Shown here: positions 54,721 through 64,000 of the stretch, in pieces
Layout of the letters: each line of letters starts with the position of its first letter
How positions within the stretch are numbered: the stretch's first letter is position 1
From: Falciphora oryzae
Lineage: Eukaryota; Ascomycota; Sordariomycetes; Magnaporthales; Magnaporthaceae
Length of the DNA: 64,000 nucleotides
NCBI GenBank assembly: GCA_000733355.1
Contig: JNVV01000015.1
Coordinates: forward strand, 540,663-604,662
Direction of reading: 5' to 3'
Notes under the pieces: generated by a model
What the model saw: the letters and a program-made list of their open reading frames with translations, nothing else
What the model was told of the DNA's origin: nothing
Databases searched by the model: none
Translations under genes and position numbers: made by a program

Positions 54721-57700
54721 ATGGAGCGCCTCAAGAAGGTTCTTGGCGAGCCGCCGTTCGCCCTTGACCGGATCCTGGCACTAAAAGCAGACGCTGTTCG
54801 AACTGCAATTGACATCGAGTTTGGCCGCCATTTCGACTTGGATGCGGCGATTGCCATGACCGAAAACCTCGAGTTCCTTGGAGGGATGCCTGGGTCAATA
54901 GTTGGGACCTGGAGCGTTTCTTCGAGGACTTCGGAGGAGCTAGGCCACACGACGACTGGTATCCATCCGGAAATACCTTCAATGGTCCGGGGGCAGTCAA
55001 GCAGACCTTTCACGAGCTTCCCGCTCTTATATCTCGATTGAGAGGCCTTTTGTCCCTGTTTCCAAACGCAGCGGCTTCTTCGACAACTAGATCATCCGAT
55101 TGCATGAACTGCGCCTGGGTTCTCGACCGAGGGTTAACGGGACTTAGTTCCGGCGGTGGTGACACGCTTCATCGCTTGGGGTACGAGAATGAGGTCTGGG
55201 TATCCCGTCACTATTTGACCATGGACACGTGGCCGGACTTGCCGGGCTTGCACAGTCGGGCCCAAAGAGGCTGCTCGCTTTGCTGCTTTCTTTGGAAGTC
55301 TCTTGCGGAAGCTACAGGGCCGCCCGGACAGCCTGTGCAGATTTGGCTCGAGCATGTTTTTATGTCGTCGTCAACCCCCGAGAAAGGCACAGAGCTCAGT
55401 CGCGGCCTATATCGAGGCCTGAAACTTGCCGCCATAAGACTCTCGGTTGGGCCCATTGTCGCTGGGGTTCAAAAGAGCGCTGCCTCCTTCAGGGGTCGCA
55501 TATACGACACTAATGTGCCGTACCGTACGATGGATTACCCGCACATCTTTCGTACGGAAACGGTGCGACTTGCCGGCGGTAAGTAAAGTCGTGTGTGACA
55601 GGAGCAATCCCTTTTACATCAAGCAACATCACAGCTTACTCTGAGTGACCTCCATTAACTAGGAGTCTCAGTACCAAACGTTGAGCATCTGGGACTCTTC
55701 CCATCGGCCAATGAAGAAGTACTTGGCGAGCCAAACTTGGCTTTTACCCGAGCGATTATAGGCGACCCCTTGTCTCCGACGGCCCGAAATCCAAGCCTCG
55801 ACTTTCTCCCCAAAAGACTTGTTGACTTGACACCACAACAAGGACCGGGGCCGCGCTTGATTGAGGTTCAAACGTCGCCGGCTTCACAAGATTTGGCGTA
55901 TGCGGCTTTAAGCTATCGCTGGGGCCCTGCCAAAGACTCCGTCAAGCAACTAAAAACCACCACACACACTATCAATAATCACTATTCCAACATCCCACTT
56001 CACGCCATGTCGCCAGTGATGAGGGACGCAGTGGAGGTTTGCAGACGGCTCAAGATCCGTTACCTTTGGGTTGATGCCCTTTGCATTCTGCAGGGCGACA
56101 GTACAGATTGGGAAGAGCAAAGCAAAGAAATGGGCAGGATTTTCGAAAATGCCTGGGTCACGATTTGCGCCACACAGTCGAACACCTGTTTACAAGGCTT
56201 CCTCCACAGCGAAAATAGGGGACCCGCATCAGGGTTGCTGATGTATAAAAGTCCCACTGAACCTGCGTCCAGAGTACCCATTATTCTCAAGCACGTTGGC
56301 AACGAGATTAGTGATTCAGTGTATACCGAATTGTTTACTTCCTTTTTTCGACAAGATATGGGGGAGTCCTCTTGGAATCGACGAGGGTGGGTGTTCCAAG
56401 AAATCGTTCTCTCCCAAAGAAAGCTGATTTTCGGAAGAGAATCATTTTATATCCAGGTCGGCCCGGTCATATTTTGCGAAAATGGGGCTCAGATACGACT
56501 GGAAGCATCTATCCCTCGCAGCTTCGATCCTATTGTCGATTGTCCCCTTGTCTACCCTTATTTGGGAGTCGACACTTTTTCTCAAAGTCCTCGACATATA
56601 TACTCTCAGTGGTATTCTCTCGTTTACGCCCTCGCAGCCGGGAGGAAATGGACCGACCCACGAGACCTTCTGCCGGCACTTTCGGGAATAGCGAGCCGGT
56701 TCCAGCCGATATTTCGCAAAAGGTACTTGGCTGGAATCTGGGAAAGCGACCTCCACGGCGGCCTTTTGTGGCGAATGGCGCATTATCAGCTTCCCTCGCC
56801 TAATCTACCAACCTTGGTCACCATGATCTCAGAAGGCCAAGGCAGATTCGGATGTGCGCCGTCTTGGAGCTGGGCGAGCCGGGGAGGTTCGCGTGAGTGG
56901 GACGTTGGGATGGGATGCCGTGGCCCTCGCTCGCATTTGAAGGCCGAGTTCCAGCTTGTCGAAATACGAGCACCACCCGACGGCAAAAATCCCTTTGGCC
57001 GGCCGAAAAGCGGTTCGTCGCTCCGATTGTCAGGAAAACTTATCACTGTCCCGCCGATTATCTACGACCCTCCTGGCTGGAGAACGACTGGTCCGGGATT
57101 GGACATGTGTCCTTTGAGGGCAAGTGACGACGATCTCAAGGTGTTTATTGACCCAGACTGGAATGAAGCGGCGCTGTGGGGGAATACGCCGGAACCTGAT
57201 AAAGAAGCAGAAGAAGATGAAGAAGCAGAAGAAGATGAAGAAGCAGAAGAAGATGAAGAAGCAGAAGAAGATGAAGAAGCAGAAGAAGATGAAGAAGCAA
57301 AAGAAAATGAAGAAGCAGAAGAAGATGAAAAAGCAGAAGAAAATGAAGAGGCAGAAGAAAATAAAGAGGCAGAAGAAGATGAAGAGGCAGAAGAAGATGA
57401 AAAGGCAAAAAAAGATAAAGAGGCAGAAGAAGATGAAGAGGCAGAAGAAGATGAAGAGGCAGAAGAAGATGAAGAGGCAGAAGAAGATGAAGTTTGGTTA
57501 TGTTTTGGTCAATATCTAAAGCGGACCGAAGCCCAGAGGAAGTTCGAATCAAGAGTAAACCTAAGTTTATTCTTGATCTCAAGCTGCTGTGCTGAGCCCA
57601 AAGATGGCGATTGGGAAATGGAATTCCCCGCAGTGCAACGGAGCCAGCAGCATTCTGGTCCTCGGGGACAGAGGCCGCAGAGCACCAACCAAGGGCAGCA

Positions 57701-58013
57701 GAGAGTTGAGAAAATGACCGAGGAGGACCATCGCAGGCTGTGGGGGCTTTTGAGAGATAGTTTCAGACACTCTGAAGGGGAGGTGGACGAGCGCTATTAT
57801 CAGGACGGCCGGCTCGACCAGCTTGCGGCTTCGGCAAAGTGCGCTTTTTGCTCCGAGGAAAGCCGCGGGAGGGATTGCTGGGGTCTGCTTGTGTGCCCAG
57901 CCCCGGACCGACCCGGAGGGTTTTTTCGCGTGGGAACTTTCATGTCACGAGCTGAGATGGGTGGCTTGGAGCTCTTTAAAAGGGTGAATGCGCAGGAGAT
58001 AGAGTTGTTTTGA
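54721..58013 (+). CDS. HET-domain protein with acidic minisatellite repeat
   Basis: The main part is exon 55663-58013, joined to an upstream exon ending at 55578 by an 84 bp intron (GTAAGT donor, TTAACTAG acceptor). The HET domain is intact: YAALSYRWG, RYLWVDALCILQGDSTDWEEQ, FENAWVTICAT and WNRRGWVFQEIVLSQRKLIFGR, with SWSWAS before the C-terminal part. A run of about 19 EAEED-type pentapeptides follows (57204-57492), then a cysteine-containing end (CAFCSEESRGRDCWGLLVC). HET proteins trigger incompatibility cell death. Upstream, the first frame (54721 to about 54906) starts MERLKKVLGEPPF and must shift by one base near a G3 run at 54904 to continue as LERFFEDFGGARPHDDW. That is a frameshift, an assembly error or an undetected splice. 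The N-terminal model is therefore tentative. Confidence 0.8.
57204..57492 (+). repeat. 15 bp coding minisatellite, about 19 units
   Basis: The unit is GAAGCAGAAGAAGAT and close variants, in frame with the HET gene and coding EAEED repeats. At least one other plus frame and one minus frame are also free of stops across the array. Copy number is likely to vary between strains. Confidence 0.95.
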
Positions 58014-58307
58014 GCCCTGGGGATCGTCGTTGATCAACTGAGGCAAATTTACCCCCATGACTGCGCCTGGAGACCGTGTTGTACATGTGTATCGGCACCT
58101 ACGACTGGGGACGTAGCTCGGGCGGCTAGGATCGGTGCGCTTGCGGAGGAAGCAGTGCCGATGGGCCCACCAAGCAGCTTCAGTACAGGGAACGAAGGCG
58201 CCGTGATCAAAGGGATGCATCCCACGAAACCGTTTGCGCATGTGAACATCTTAGTGCGTTGCTAGTTGGTGGAAATACTCGCGGATAACAGTTGCGCGTC
58301 AGTCGTT

Positions 58308-59428
58308 TTACACATAGCCCAATTCCTTCGAAACCTGCATCTCAAGATTCGATTGGACATCTTTGCTGAATGGCCCGGGTCCTTCAACTCCGGCTCTGCG
58401 AACCCAACCTTGACGAGTATCCAAGGATCTCTCCAGCATCTCCCTTTCCACCCACTTCGCCCGAACTTGGATGCCAACGTTTCGCATCATCCCTCTTTTC
58501 TTGGGCTCACGGATGATCCACAGCGCTCCCATCAGCTTTGTGTGGCTCCCCGCCCGCGGCACCAGATGCGAAGCCCGCCCTTTGAACAAGGAGTGCCAGG
58601 TGAAGTACAGGTTCGGAAGCCCGAGGACGGTATGCTTGACTCCGTATTCATAGGAAAACGGGTAGAACCCAGCCATTTCCCAGTCGATGATGGCAGCCAG
58701 CTCGTAGCGCGGGCTTCCACCCTCGGTCTTCGAAGTTTGCCGGACGAGGACTTCGGGGGGCAAAAGACGACGTGCGACTGGAGGTCGTCAAGCTCCGAGC
58801 GAGAGAACGACACCTGGCCGATATCTTCGTGCACCGACGCGAGCACGATGCCCTGGTCAGTCTCCGAAAGCTTGCAACTGGGCGAACGAGCCATTCGCCG
58901 GAAGGATGCCGCTCAAGAACTCCTTGATGCTTGGAAAGTATCCATGTCCTGGTCCACCGATAGAGGCGCCACCGCCAGGGGCGTAGGCGGCGCCCAATCG
59001 CCCTCGAACGTCCTCGCTGTTTCGGTCCAGCGCTTGAAGCTTCTCCGCGGCACGAGCAACGGAGTCCACCATCTTCGCCTGATGGACGGGGCTGAGTGTC
59101 TCCCAAACGTCCTCGAGCGTGACCGTTCCTGTGCAATACTCGGTCACCGAGTATTCGACCTCTTTGCCGTCCGCAGTTGAGGCGGTGCCGACATCAAGAA
59201 CCGACGGAACGAGGCTGGGTAGCTGGTCGTGCATGTCTGCAGCCGGACAACGAAATCCTTGGGATAGGCCGGAAGAGGTGAGGCGTCGAGATGAACGCTG
59301 AACGTGCAAGCGTCAAATGTGTTTGAGAGGATTTTGCACCTTGCCAGCGCGACATCGGGCGCTCCCGAGAAGATGATGGAGAGGATCTTCTCGTCCTGGA
59401 CGAGGCCTCGGTTCTCGTCTGAAGCCAT
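58308..59428 (-). pseudogene. aminoglycoside phosphotransferase-like gene, broken
   Basis: The N terminus (from ATG 59428) has SIIFSGAPDVALARCKILSN and ends in FVVRLQT. The second part (HDQLPSLVPSVLDVG, YSVTEYCTGTVTLEDVWETL) is in another frame after an apparent loss of sequence. A third part (QGIVLASVHEDIG, SELDDLQSHVVFC) is in a further frame. The C-terminal part (PPEVLVRQTS, AAIIDWEMAGFYPFSYEYG) follows a shift at a C6 run. The APH/choline-kinase family needs an H-x-D catalytic loop between these last two segments, and here it is missing. At least three breaks plus loss of the active-site loop make this a pseudogene. The metal-binding IIDWE motif remains. Confidence 0.82.
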
Positions 59429-60334
59429 CTGATGGGCGAAGACTGCTCGCCGTCCAAGAGGGAATGAGCGTAGTGAGGAAAAAACCAAGACTGTGGGAGG
59501 GGAATGAGGTTGGGCATGGGCGGTGCAACTTTCATACGGCTCAGCTTCCGTACTCAATGTCTCAGGCAAGACTACCTAGTAATACGCGAATAATCGAGGC
59601 TATCCAGGTTGGTGAAACGTTCGCTTCCCCTGAAAATATCATCACTAGGTAGCCCAAACGCCGTCTCTACCTGGAATCGTGGGGCCTCCCTTCCCTTCCG
59701 CCTCCATGGTATCAACCGGAGAACGCAAGGGCAGGGTACTGCTACATGCACAGGCTTCTGATCTTCAGGCAACCCTCTGTATATCAGAGCATTTAGCAAC
59801 GCCGTAATTGAATGCTCAAGGTAAATAGCGTCCGCAGGATTTGTTGATGCCTGGTAATTGTGGTATCATTGTTCGCGTTACACCGGGGTCCGGTCGTTTG
59901 CTCAAGCCCCGAACTATAGACGACAGTCTTCTCTCAACTTCTTTGCAAACAATCATTTTACAGACCCAGGCTTCAGCGAAAACGGCCCCAATCTGACCGG
60001 GAGCTTCTATCTCCCTTCCACTACCTTCTGGATTTTATCTACCAACCCACTATCAAGAAAGGCTACCCGGCAGACCTCGCCATCTACCTAGATGTACATG
60101 AGGTCTTCTCCGCAAGGTTTTTACGGATAGATCTGTCTCCTCCCAGCTACTTTGTCGGGTGGCCTCGCAGGATCGCAACCTTGATCGATGCTCGGAACAG
60201 TCACCGCTTTCACGTGGTGGCGGAAGACGACCCCAACTCCATCCCGCTCATACGAACGGCCAAGACCGGGAAAGCCAAAGCCAGGCGAGCAGCATCGCCA
60301 TACCCTTCCTTTCCCAAGCCCAACGTCTTCCGGG
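59429..60334. other. intergenic
   Basis: 0.9 kb, mostly the divergent promoters of the broken phosphotransferase-like gene and the BTB gene. No gene is supported. Confidence 0.45.
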
Positions 60335-61101
60335 ATGGGCCAGAACAAGGAACTCATGAAGGCCATGAAAGGGTAGGCGACCACTTGTCTACCTATTACT
60401 CTCTCTGGTGCGGACCTAACAGTACTAAAACACAACCCGAGCCCAGGCTTCATGACCGCGGCGACTGGTCGGACCTGGTCATCTCGTGCGGTGGCAAGCA
60501 CTACAACGTGCACAAGTCCATCGTGTGCCCACGCTCCGCCTTTTTCGCGAAGGCGTGCCGCAGTCCTTTCAAGGCAAGATATAAAACCTCGACCCACGAG
60601 CAACATCTGCTAACATTGGCCCCAACACTATTCTCCTCCCAGGAAGCACAAGACGGGAAGATTAACCTCCCGGACGATGACCGCCAAGCCGTCTGCTCGA
60701 TGGTGTTCTACCTGTACCACCTCGAGTACGACGTCTATCGATCAAGGAAGGAGACAGGTCAAAAGAAGCCCGCCGAAAAGGGATGGGAGCTTGTTGCCCA
60801 TGCGAAGGTCTACGCTCTTGCGGAGAAGTATGACATCCATGGTCTGAAGGACGTGGCTCGCCAGAGCTTCGAGACGGCCGCCGCCAGCTACTGGCACACC
60901 GATATGTTCTTGAGCGCGACGCGTGAGGTCTACACGTCCACTGTGGACAGTGACCGAGGACTGCGGGACATCGTGGTGGCCACCATGTACCAGAACAAGA
61001 AGCTCATGGGAAAGGAGGCGGCAAAGAGCCTGGCCCAAGAGATCCCCAAGCTAGCGTTCGACTTGCTCATGTGTGTGCATAAGAAAAGCAGCTACTGGTA
61101 G
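60335..61101 (+). CDS. BTB/POZ-domain protein
   Basis: Three exons (60335-60372, 60447-60573, 60643-61101) give 207 residues. The BTB fold starts at about residue 15: RGDWSDLVISCGGKHYNVHK, then CPRSAFFAKACRSPFK, EAQDGKINLPDDDRQAVCSMVFYLYHLEYDV and LAEKYDIHGLKDVARQSF. BTB domains mediate dimerisation and often link substrates to cullin-3. Intron 1 (74 bp) has a GTAGGC donor and brings the start MGQNKELMKAMKG into frame. Intron 2 (69 bp) uses a GC-AG pair (AAG|GCAAGA). It is a multiple of three without stops, so retention would insert 23 residues into the BTB fold. The family-typical joint SPFK-EAQDG shows it is spliced. BTB singletons like this are abundant in Sordariomycetes; the partner is unknown. 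Confidence 0.87.
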
Positions 61102-61421
61102 GCGACGGGAGGGCCGCACGTAGGAAGCCAGCAGCCAGAGGTTGGCAGGCGGGGAAATACTATCATTGGAGAAACCATGTCGACTGTTCTACAGGAGGAT
61201 AGTCCGAGTATTGATAAAAGACTGCCAGTCCTGCCCTAGCATCGCAGAAATACTACAGACGCGAACTCCGCTGACCATCCTCTTCTATTCACCCGCGGCC
61301 ACCTCATCACCAACGCGGGCCGGGCCGTGGTCTCATCTGTACTCCGCTTTAGGCTCATCTAAACCACTCTTCAGCCCACCGGAGAAAAGAGACAGACAAT
61401 CAACCTACCAAGCCGCAAACC
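61102..61421. other. short convergent intergenic region
   Basis: 320 bp between convergent genes. Nothing is recognised beyond probable 3' UTRs. Confidence 0.5.
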
Positions 61422-62980
61422 TCAGACACCAACCCTCTCACTCAGCCAACGCGCAAAACGCACACACTTCTTGTCCACCAGCCTCCAGTGCACGTCCCCA
61501 AGCCAGATAGCCCCAGGCAGCGAGACCCCAAAGAAGACAGCCGCCCAGGCCGCAAACTTGTCCTGCCATCGTTTCTCCAGCTCAAGCCGGAGCCCGTAGC
61601 TCAGCGCCGTCCTGCCGGCGAGGATGTGGCACAGGTACAGGCCGTACGACATCTCGCCCAGGTAGAGCGCCAGGCGCGCGTCGAGCGGCCGCCGCGCGCG
61701 CGGCAGGCGGTCCAGCGCCGCGATGAGCAGCACCGCGCCCAGCACGTGCGCGAGCCGGCACACTTTCATGTTCTTGTTCACGGGCAGCTGCGCCACCCAC
61801 TTGTACGGCGGGACGGCCGCCACGTCGCCCCCCACCGGCCAACCGCCCAGGAGCAGGCCCAGCAGCAGCGCCAGGTACCAGCCGGCCGTCTCGAGTCTGG
61901 CGGCGGTGGTGGGGCGGCGGCGGCGGGCGAGGACGCTGTAGACGACCCTAGGCTCTTGCGGCAGATCCGTGTCCTCCCGCCCATCATCTGGGGGAGTTGG
62001 GTTTGGCAACAGCGCCTTTTCCTGGCCGCGCAAAGGCAGGAGGGACGCCGCGCCAGCAGCGGCCTCCTCCCTCCTGCGCCGCGCGATGCTCGCGTCCGCG
62101 AGGGCCATGCCGCACATGAACAGGCACTTTGCCCAGTCGCCGACGAGGACGAGCCAGGCGGCCAGGAGCAGGACGCACGTCATGCGGGCGCGGTACTTTG
62201 TGCGCAGGAGGGCCAGGCAGGCGGCGAAGACGAGGAACGAGCCGGCGCACTCGAGCGGCAGCGTCCAGGCCTGGGACATGGCGACAAGGCGGTCGCGGCC
62301 GTCGCCGTGCATGATGCAGACGAGCTCGGCCGCGGCCGCGGCCAGCTGGCTCCAGAGCGAGCCGGGCTTGGGCTCCGGGCGGGCCGCGTTGGCGGCGGCG
62401 AACCAGGCGCCCATGCGCTGCGGCACCATCGTGGCGGCCAGGACGGGCAGGGCGGGCAGGAAGAGGCGGGGCGCGCGCCGGAAGACGCTCGACGACAGCA
62501 GCGCGGCGGCGTCGCCCGGCCGGCCCTCGTGCATCTTCTTGAGGGCGCCGCGGCTGAGGGCGAAGCCGCTGATGACGAAGAAGACGGTCACCATGAAGTG
62601 GCCCGCGTAGGCGAGCCTGACGATGGGCAGCTGGACGAGGTGCCGCTGGCCGTCTTCGCCGTGGCCGTAGGGCTCGTGGACGAGGCTGTAAGAGGACTGT
62701 GTAGGTATTTCAGGGGTTAGTTGTTACCGGACAGAGACCACGCTGCAGAAGGGATCTCACTTGCCTCTGTAAAGTGCATGTTGACGACGATTAGCGCCGC
62801 GACTCCCCTCAGGCCGTTCAGCCAGGACGTCTCGTGGGGCTTGGGGATTGCGGCATCTTTGTCGACGTAGCCCAGGGCCCGGGCGACGAAGGACGGCAGC
62901 AGCTGCCAGAATATTTGGCGAGGCGTCGCCGTAGGGAGCGTCCAGCCCAGCCACGGGCCGTTTCTCCTGTCCCCCCTCAT
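61422..62980 (-). CDS. acyltransferase-3 family membrane protein
   Basis: Two exons (62980-62765 and 62696-61422) give 496 residues. The start region has SWLNGLRGVAALIVVNMHFTE, and then VTVFFVISGFALSRGALKK, the classical opening of the acyltransferase-3/OafA fold. About ten membrane helices follow, and the C-terminal LALYLGEMSYGLYLCHILAG is family-typical. Members transfer acyl groups from CoA to sugars, lipids or secondary metabolites at membranes; the substrate is unknown. The intron (62697-62764, 68 bp) has a GC donor in perfect context (GAG|GCAAGT) and a TACACAG acceptor. The only good GT donor nearby would break the frame. A charged, proline-rich loop (about residues 265-310) separates two groups of helices. 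Confidence 0.88.
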
Positions 62981-63377
62981 ATCGTATAGATATCCGGCTC
63001 GAGGTCTACAAGAGGCTGCCAGTCTGCGGTTGAATCTGTCGCTGGTTGTCCTCGTTCTTGCTGCTGGTGGTATTTATTGAGTCTGATTGTCCCTGGCGCC
63101 CGTTGGGTGTCAGGAGGAGAGGGCGGGCTTCAGGCAACCAGAAGAAAAACTCTGCTTGCAGAGTAAGGGCCGGTGGAGAGGCTGGTGCAAAGTCTGTACC
63201 ATAAATAAAACTTCAAGCCCGTGGCGGTATACGCAAGTAGTGACGGACATTATGACATGGAGTCAAAGTATCGCTGCCTCACTTGCCTCACTGGAGAACT
63301 CTTCAGTAAAACACAATGACTGCATCGCTGAGGCAAGAGGACACAGACTAAACGGCAAACGCAGCATGCAAGTGTGT

Positions 63378-63417
<40 letters not shown>

Positions 63418-63508
63418 GTCACATGCGTGTAAGAGAGCCGCCGTCGACCTCACCAGTATATCTCTCCTTTGCACAACTACCAGGGAATATCCTACAATCA
63501 AAACCCCA
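62981..63508. other. intergenic with A36 run
   Basis: About 530 bp. It contains 36 consecutive A residues at 63379-63414, whose exact length in the assembly is doubtful. No gene is supported. Confidence 0.5.
63379..63414 (+). repeat. A36 homopolymer
   Basis: Thirty-six consecutive A residues between the acyltransferase gene and the short-chain dehydrogenase gene. Confidence 0.9.
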
Positions 63509-64000
63509 TCACACATCCTGCCGCTCCATCCACTCCCCCACCCTCCCCTTCCACTCCTCCCTCCACCTCGTCAGCGGCGGGCGGCCCGCGACCACGTCCC
63601 CCGCCGACCACAGCACGCGCTTCTTGTCCGCCTCCTCCGAGACGTCGTTGTCCGGACACAGGACGTAGAACTTGCCCTCGTCCATCTTCCCCACCAGATA
63701 GTCCACCACCTGCTCCGGCAGCCACGCACCCGCTGGCTTCTCCCTGCCGCCGTCGGTGGCCGCCCTCGTCATGCCCGTGAAGGTCCACCCGGGCACGAGC
63801 AGGTGGACGGCGAGGTTGGCGTCGCCGCGCAGGTCGTAGGCCAGCTGCTCTGCCACGCTGCGGACGGCGGCTTTGCTTGCGTTGTACTATATCAAACCCA
63901 CCCAAATCAGTCAAATCCAGGGGCCGGAGAACGTGTCCCACACGGGAGTAAAGAAACGTACAGCAGGGTTCCCAGGCGGGTTCGTAATCCCCTGCTTGGA
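63509..64000 (-). CDS. short-chain dehydrogenase/reductase, C-terminal part
   Basis: This is the 3' end of a gene that begins beyond the window. The exon 64000-63962 is joined across a 75 bp intron (63887-63961, GTACGT donor, ATATAG acceptor) to 63886-63509. The joint creates NPPGNPAYNASKAAV. The YNASK segment is the catalytic Tyr-x-x-x-Lys of the SDR family. VHLLVPGWTFTGMT and a short C-terminal region follow. Family members reduce or oxidise small molecules with NAD(P)H. The Rossmann nucleotide-binding motif and the catalytic Ser lie outside the window, so cofactor and substrate cannot be inferred. The C-terminal part (KFYVLCPDNDVSEEADKKR) is characteristic of a fungal SDR subgroup. Confidence 0.9.

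Noticed and set aside
57124..57519. Lys/Met-rich plus-strand frame and Leu-rich minus-strand frame over the minisatellite
   Set aside because: These are alternative readings of the 15 bp repeat; only the HET frame continues into conserved sequence.
61488..62720. 410-codon open frame on the plus strand
   Set aside because: It is the antisense of the acyltransferase-3 gene; high GC leaves the opposite strand open. Composition is Arg/Ala/Gly/Glu-rich with no fold signature.

Overview
This window is nuclear DNA from a filamentous ascomycete (Pezizomycotina, most likely Sordariomycetes). The coding regions are GC-rich with strong G/C at third codon positions. Genes are split by short introns (44-120 bp) with GT/GC-AG ends and CTAAC/CTGAC-type branch points. 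The families are typical of this group: HET, DUF6594, DUF3632, 2EXR, an EMC7 subunit, an NCE102 eisosome protein and an RBR ubiquitin ligase with CCCH fingers. I could not fix the species from sequence alone.

Layout. 0-18 kb is mostly ordinary housekeeping sequence: the 3' end of a secreted GH43 arabinanase, a WW-domain protein, EMC7, O-acetylhomoserine sulfhydrylase, a protein kinase, a basic hypothetical protein, a host protein with two retropepsin-type DTG motifs, a DUF6594 membrane protein, and a long-chain acyl-CoA synthetase whose last exon ends in a peroxisomal-type AKL. A gene-poor 5 kb interval follows (18-23 kb). Then comes an NCE102-like gene whose stop codon overlaps the ATG of a second well-formed reading frame (TAATG). 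25-36 kb is an allorecognition/cell-death style cluster: a frameshifted HET gene, a gasdermin-like gene, a subtilisin (S8) protease gene with a helical DUF7580-type N-terminal region, and a divergent zinc-finger/TPR gene with seven nearly identical 42-residue repeats. 36-41 kb is gene-poor with retroelement relics. 41-44 kb holds the CCCH-RBR ligase. 44-49 kb is a transposon graveyard with two LTRs flanked by target-site duplications and a 1.1 kb inverted-repeat element. Immediately beyond it is a secreted ribotoxin gene. 50-64 kb holds accessory families: DUF3632, 2EXR, a second HET gene with an in-frame 15-bp minisatellite, a broken aminoglycoside-phosphotransferase-like gene, a BTB protein, an acyltransferase-3 membrane protein, and the 3' end of a short-chain dehydrogenase.

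How the genes may work together. The most interesting unit is the adjacent gasdermin-like and subtilisin-like pair. In fungi of this group, gasdermin-like proteins (RCD-1, HET-Q1) are pore-forming executioners, and HET-Q1 is activated by proteolytic removal of its C-terminal tail by the subtilisin-like HET-Q2. The gene pair here has the right order, the complete catalytic triad and the right tail architecture, so it is a strong candidate for such a system. Nearby HET and TPR genes fit the same theme. All functional statements are from family knowledge and motifs; nothing was searched against databases.
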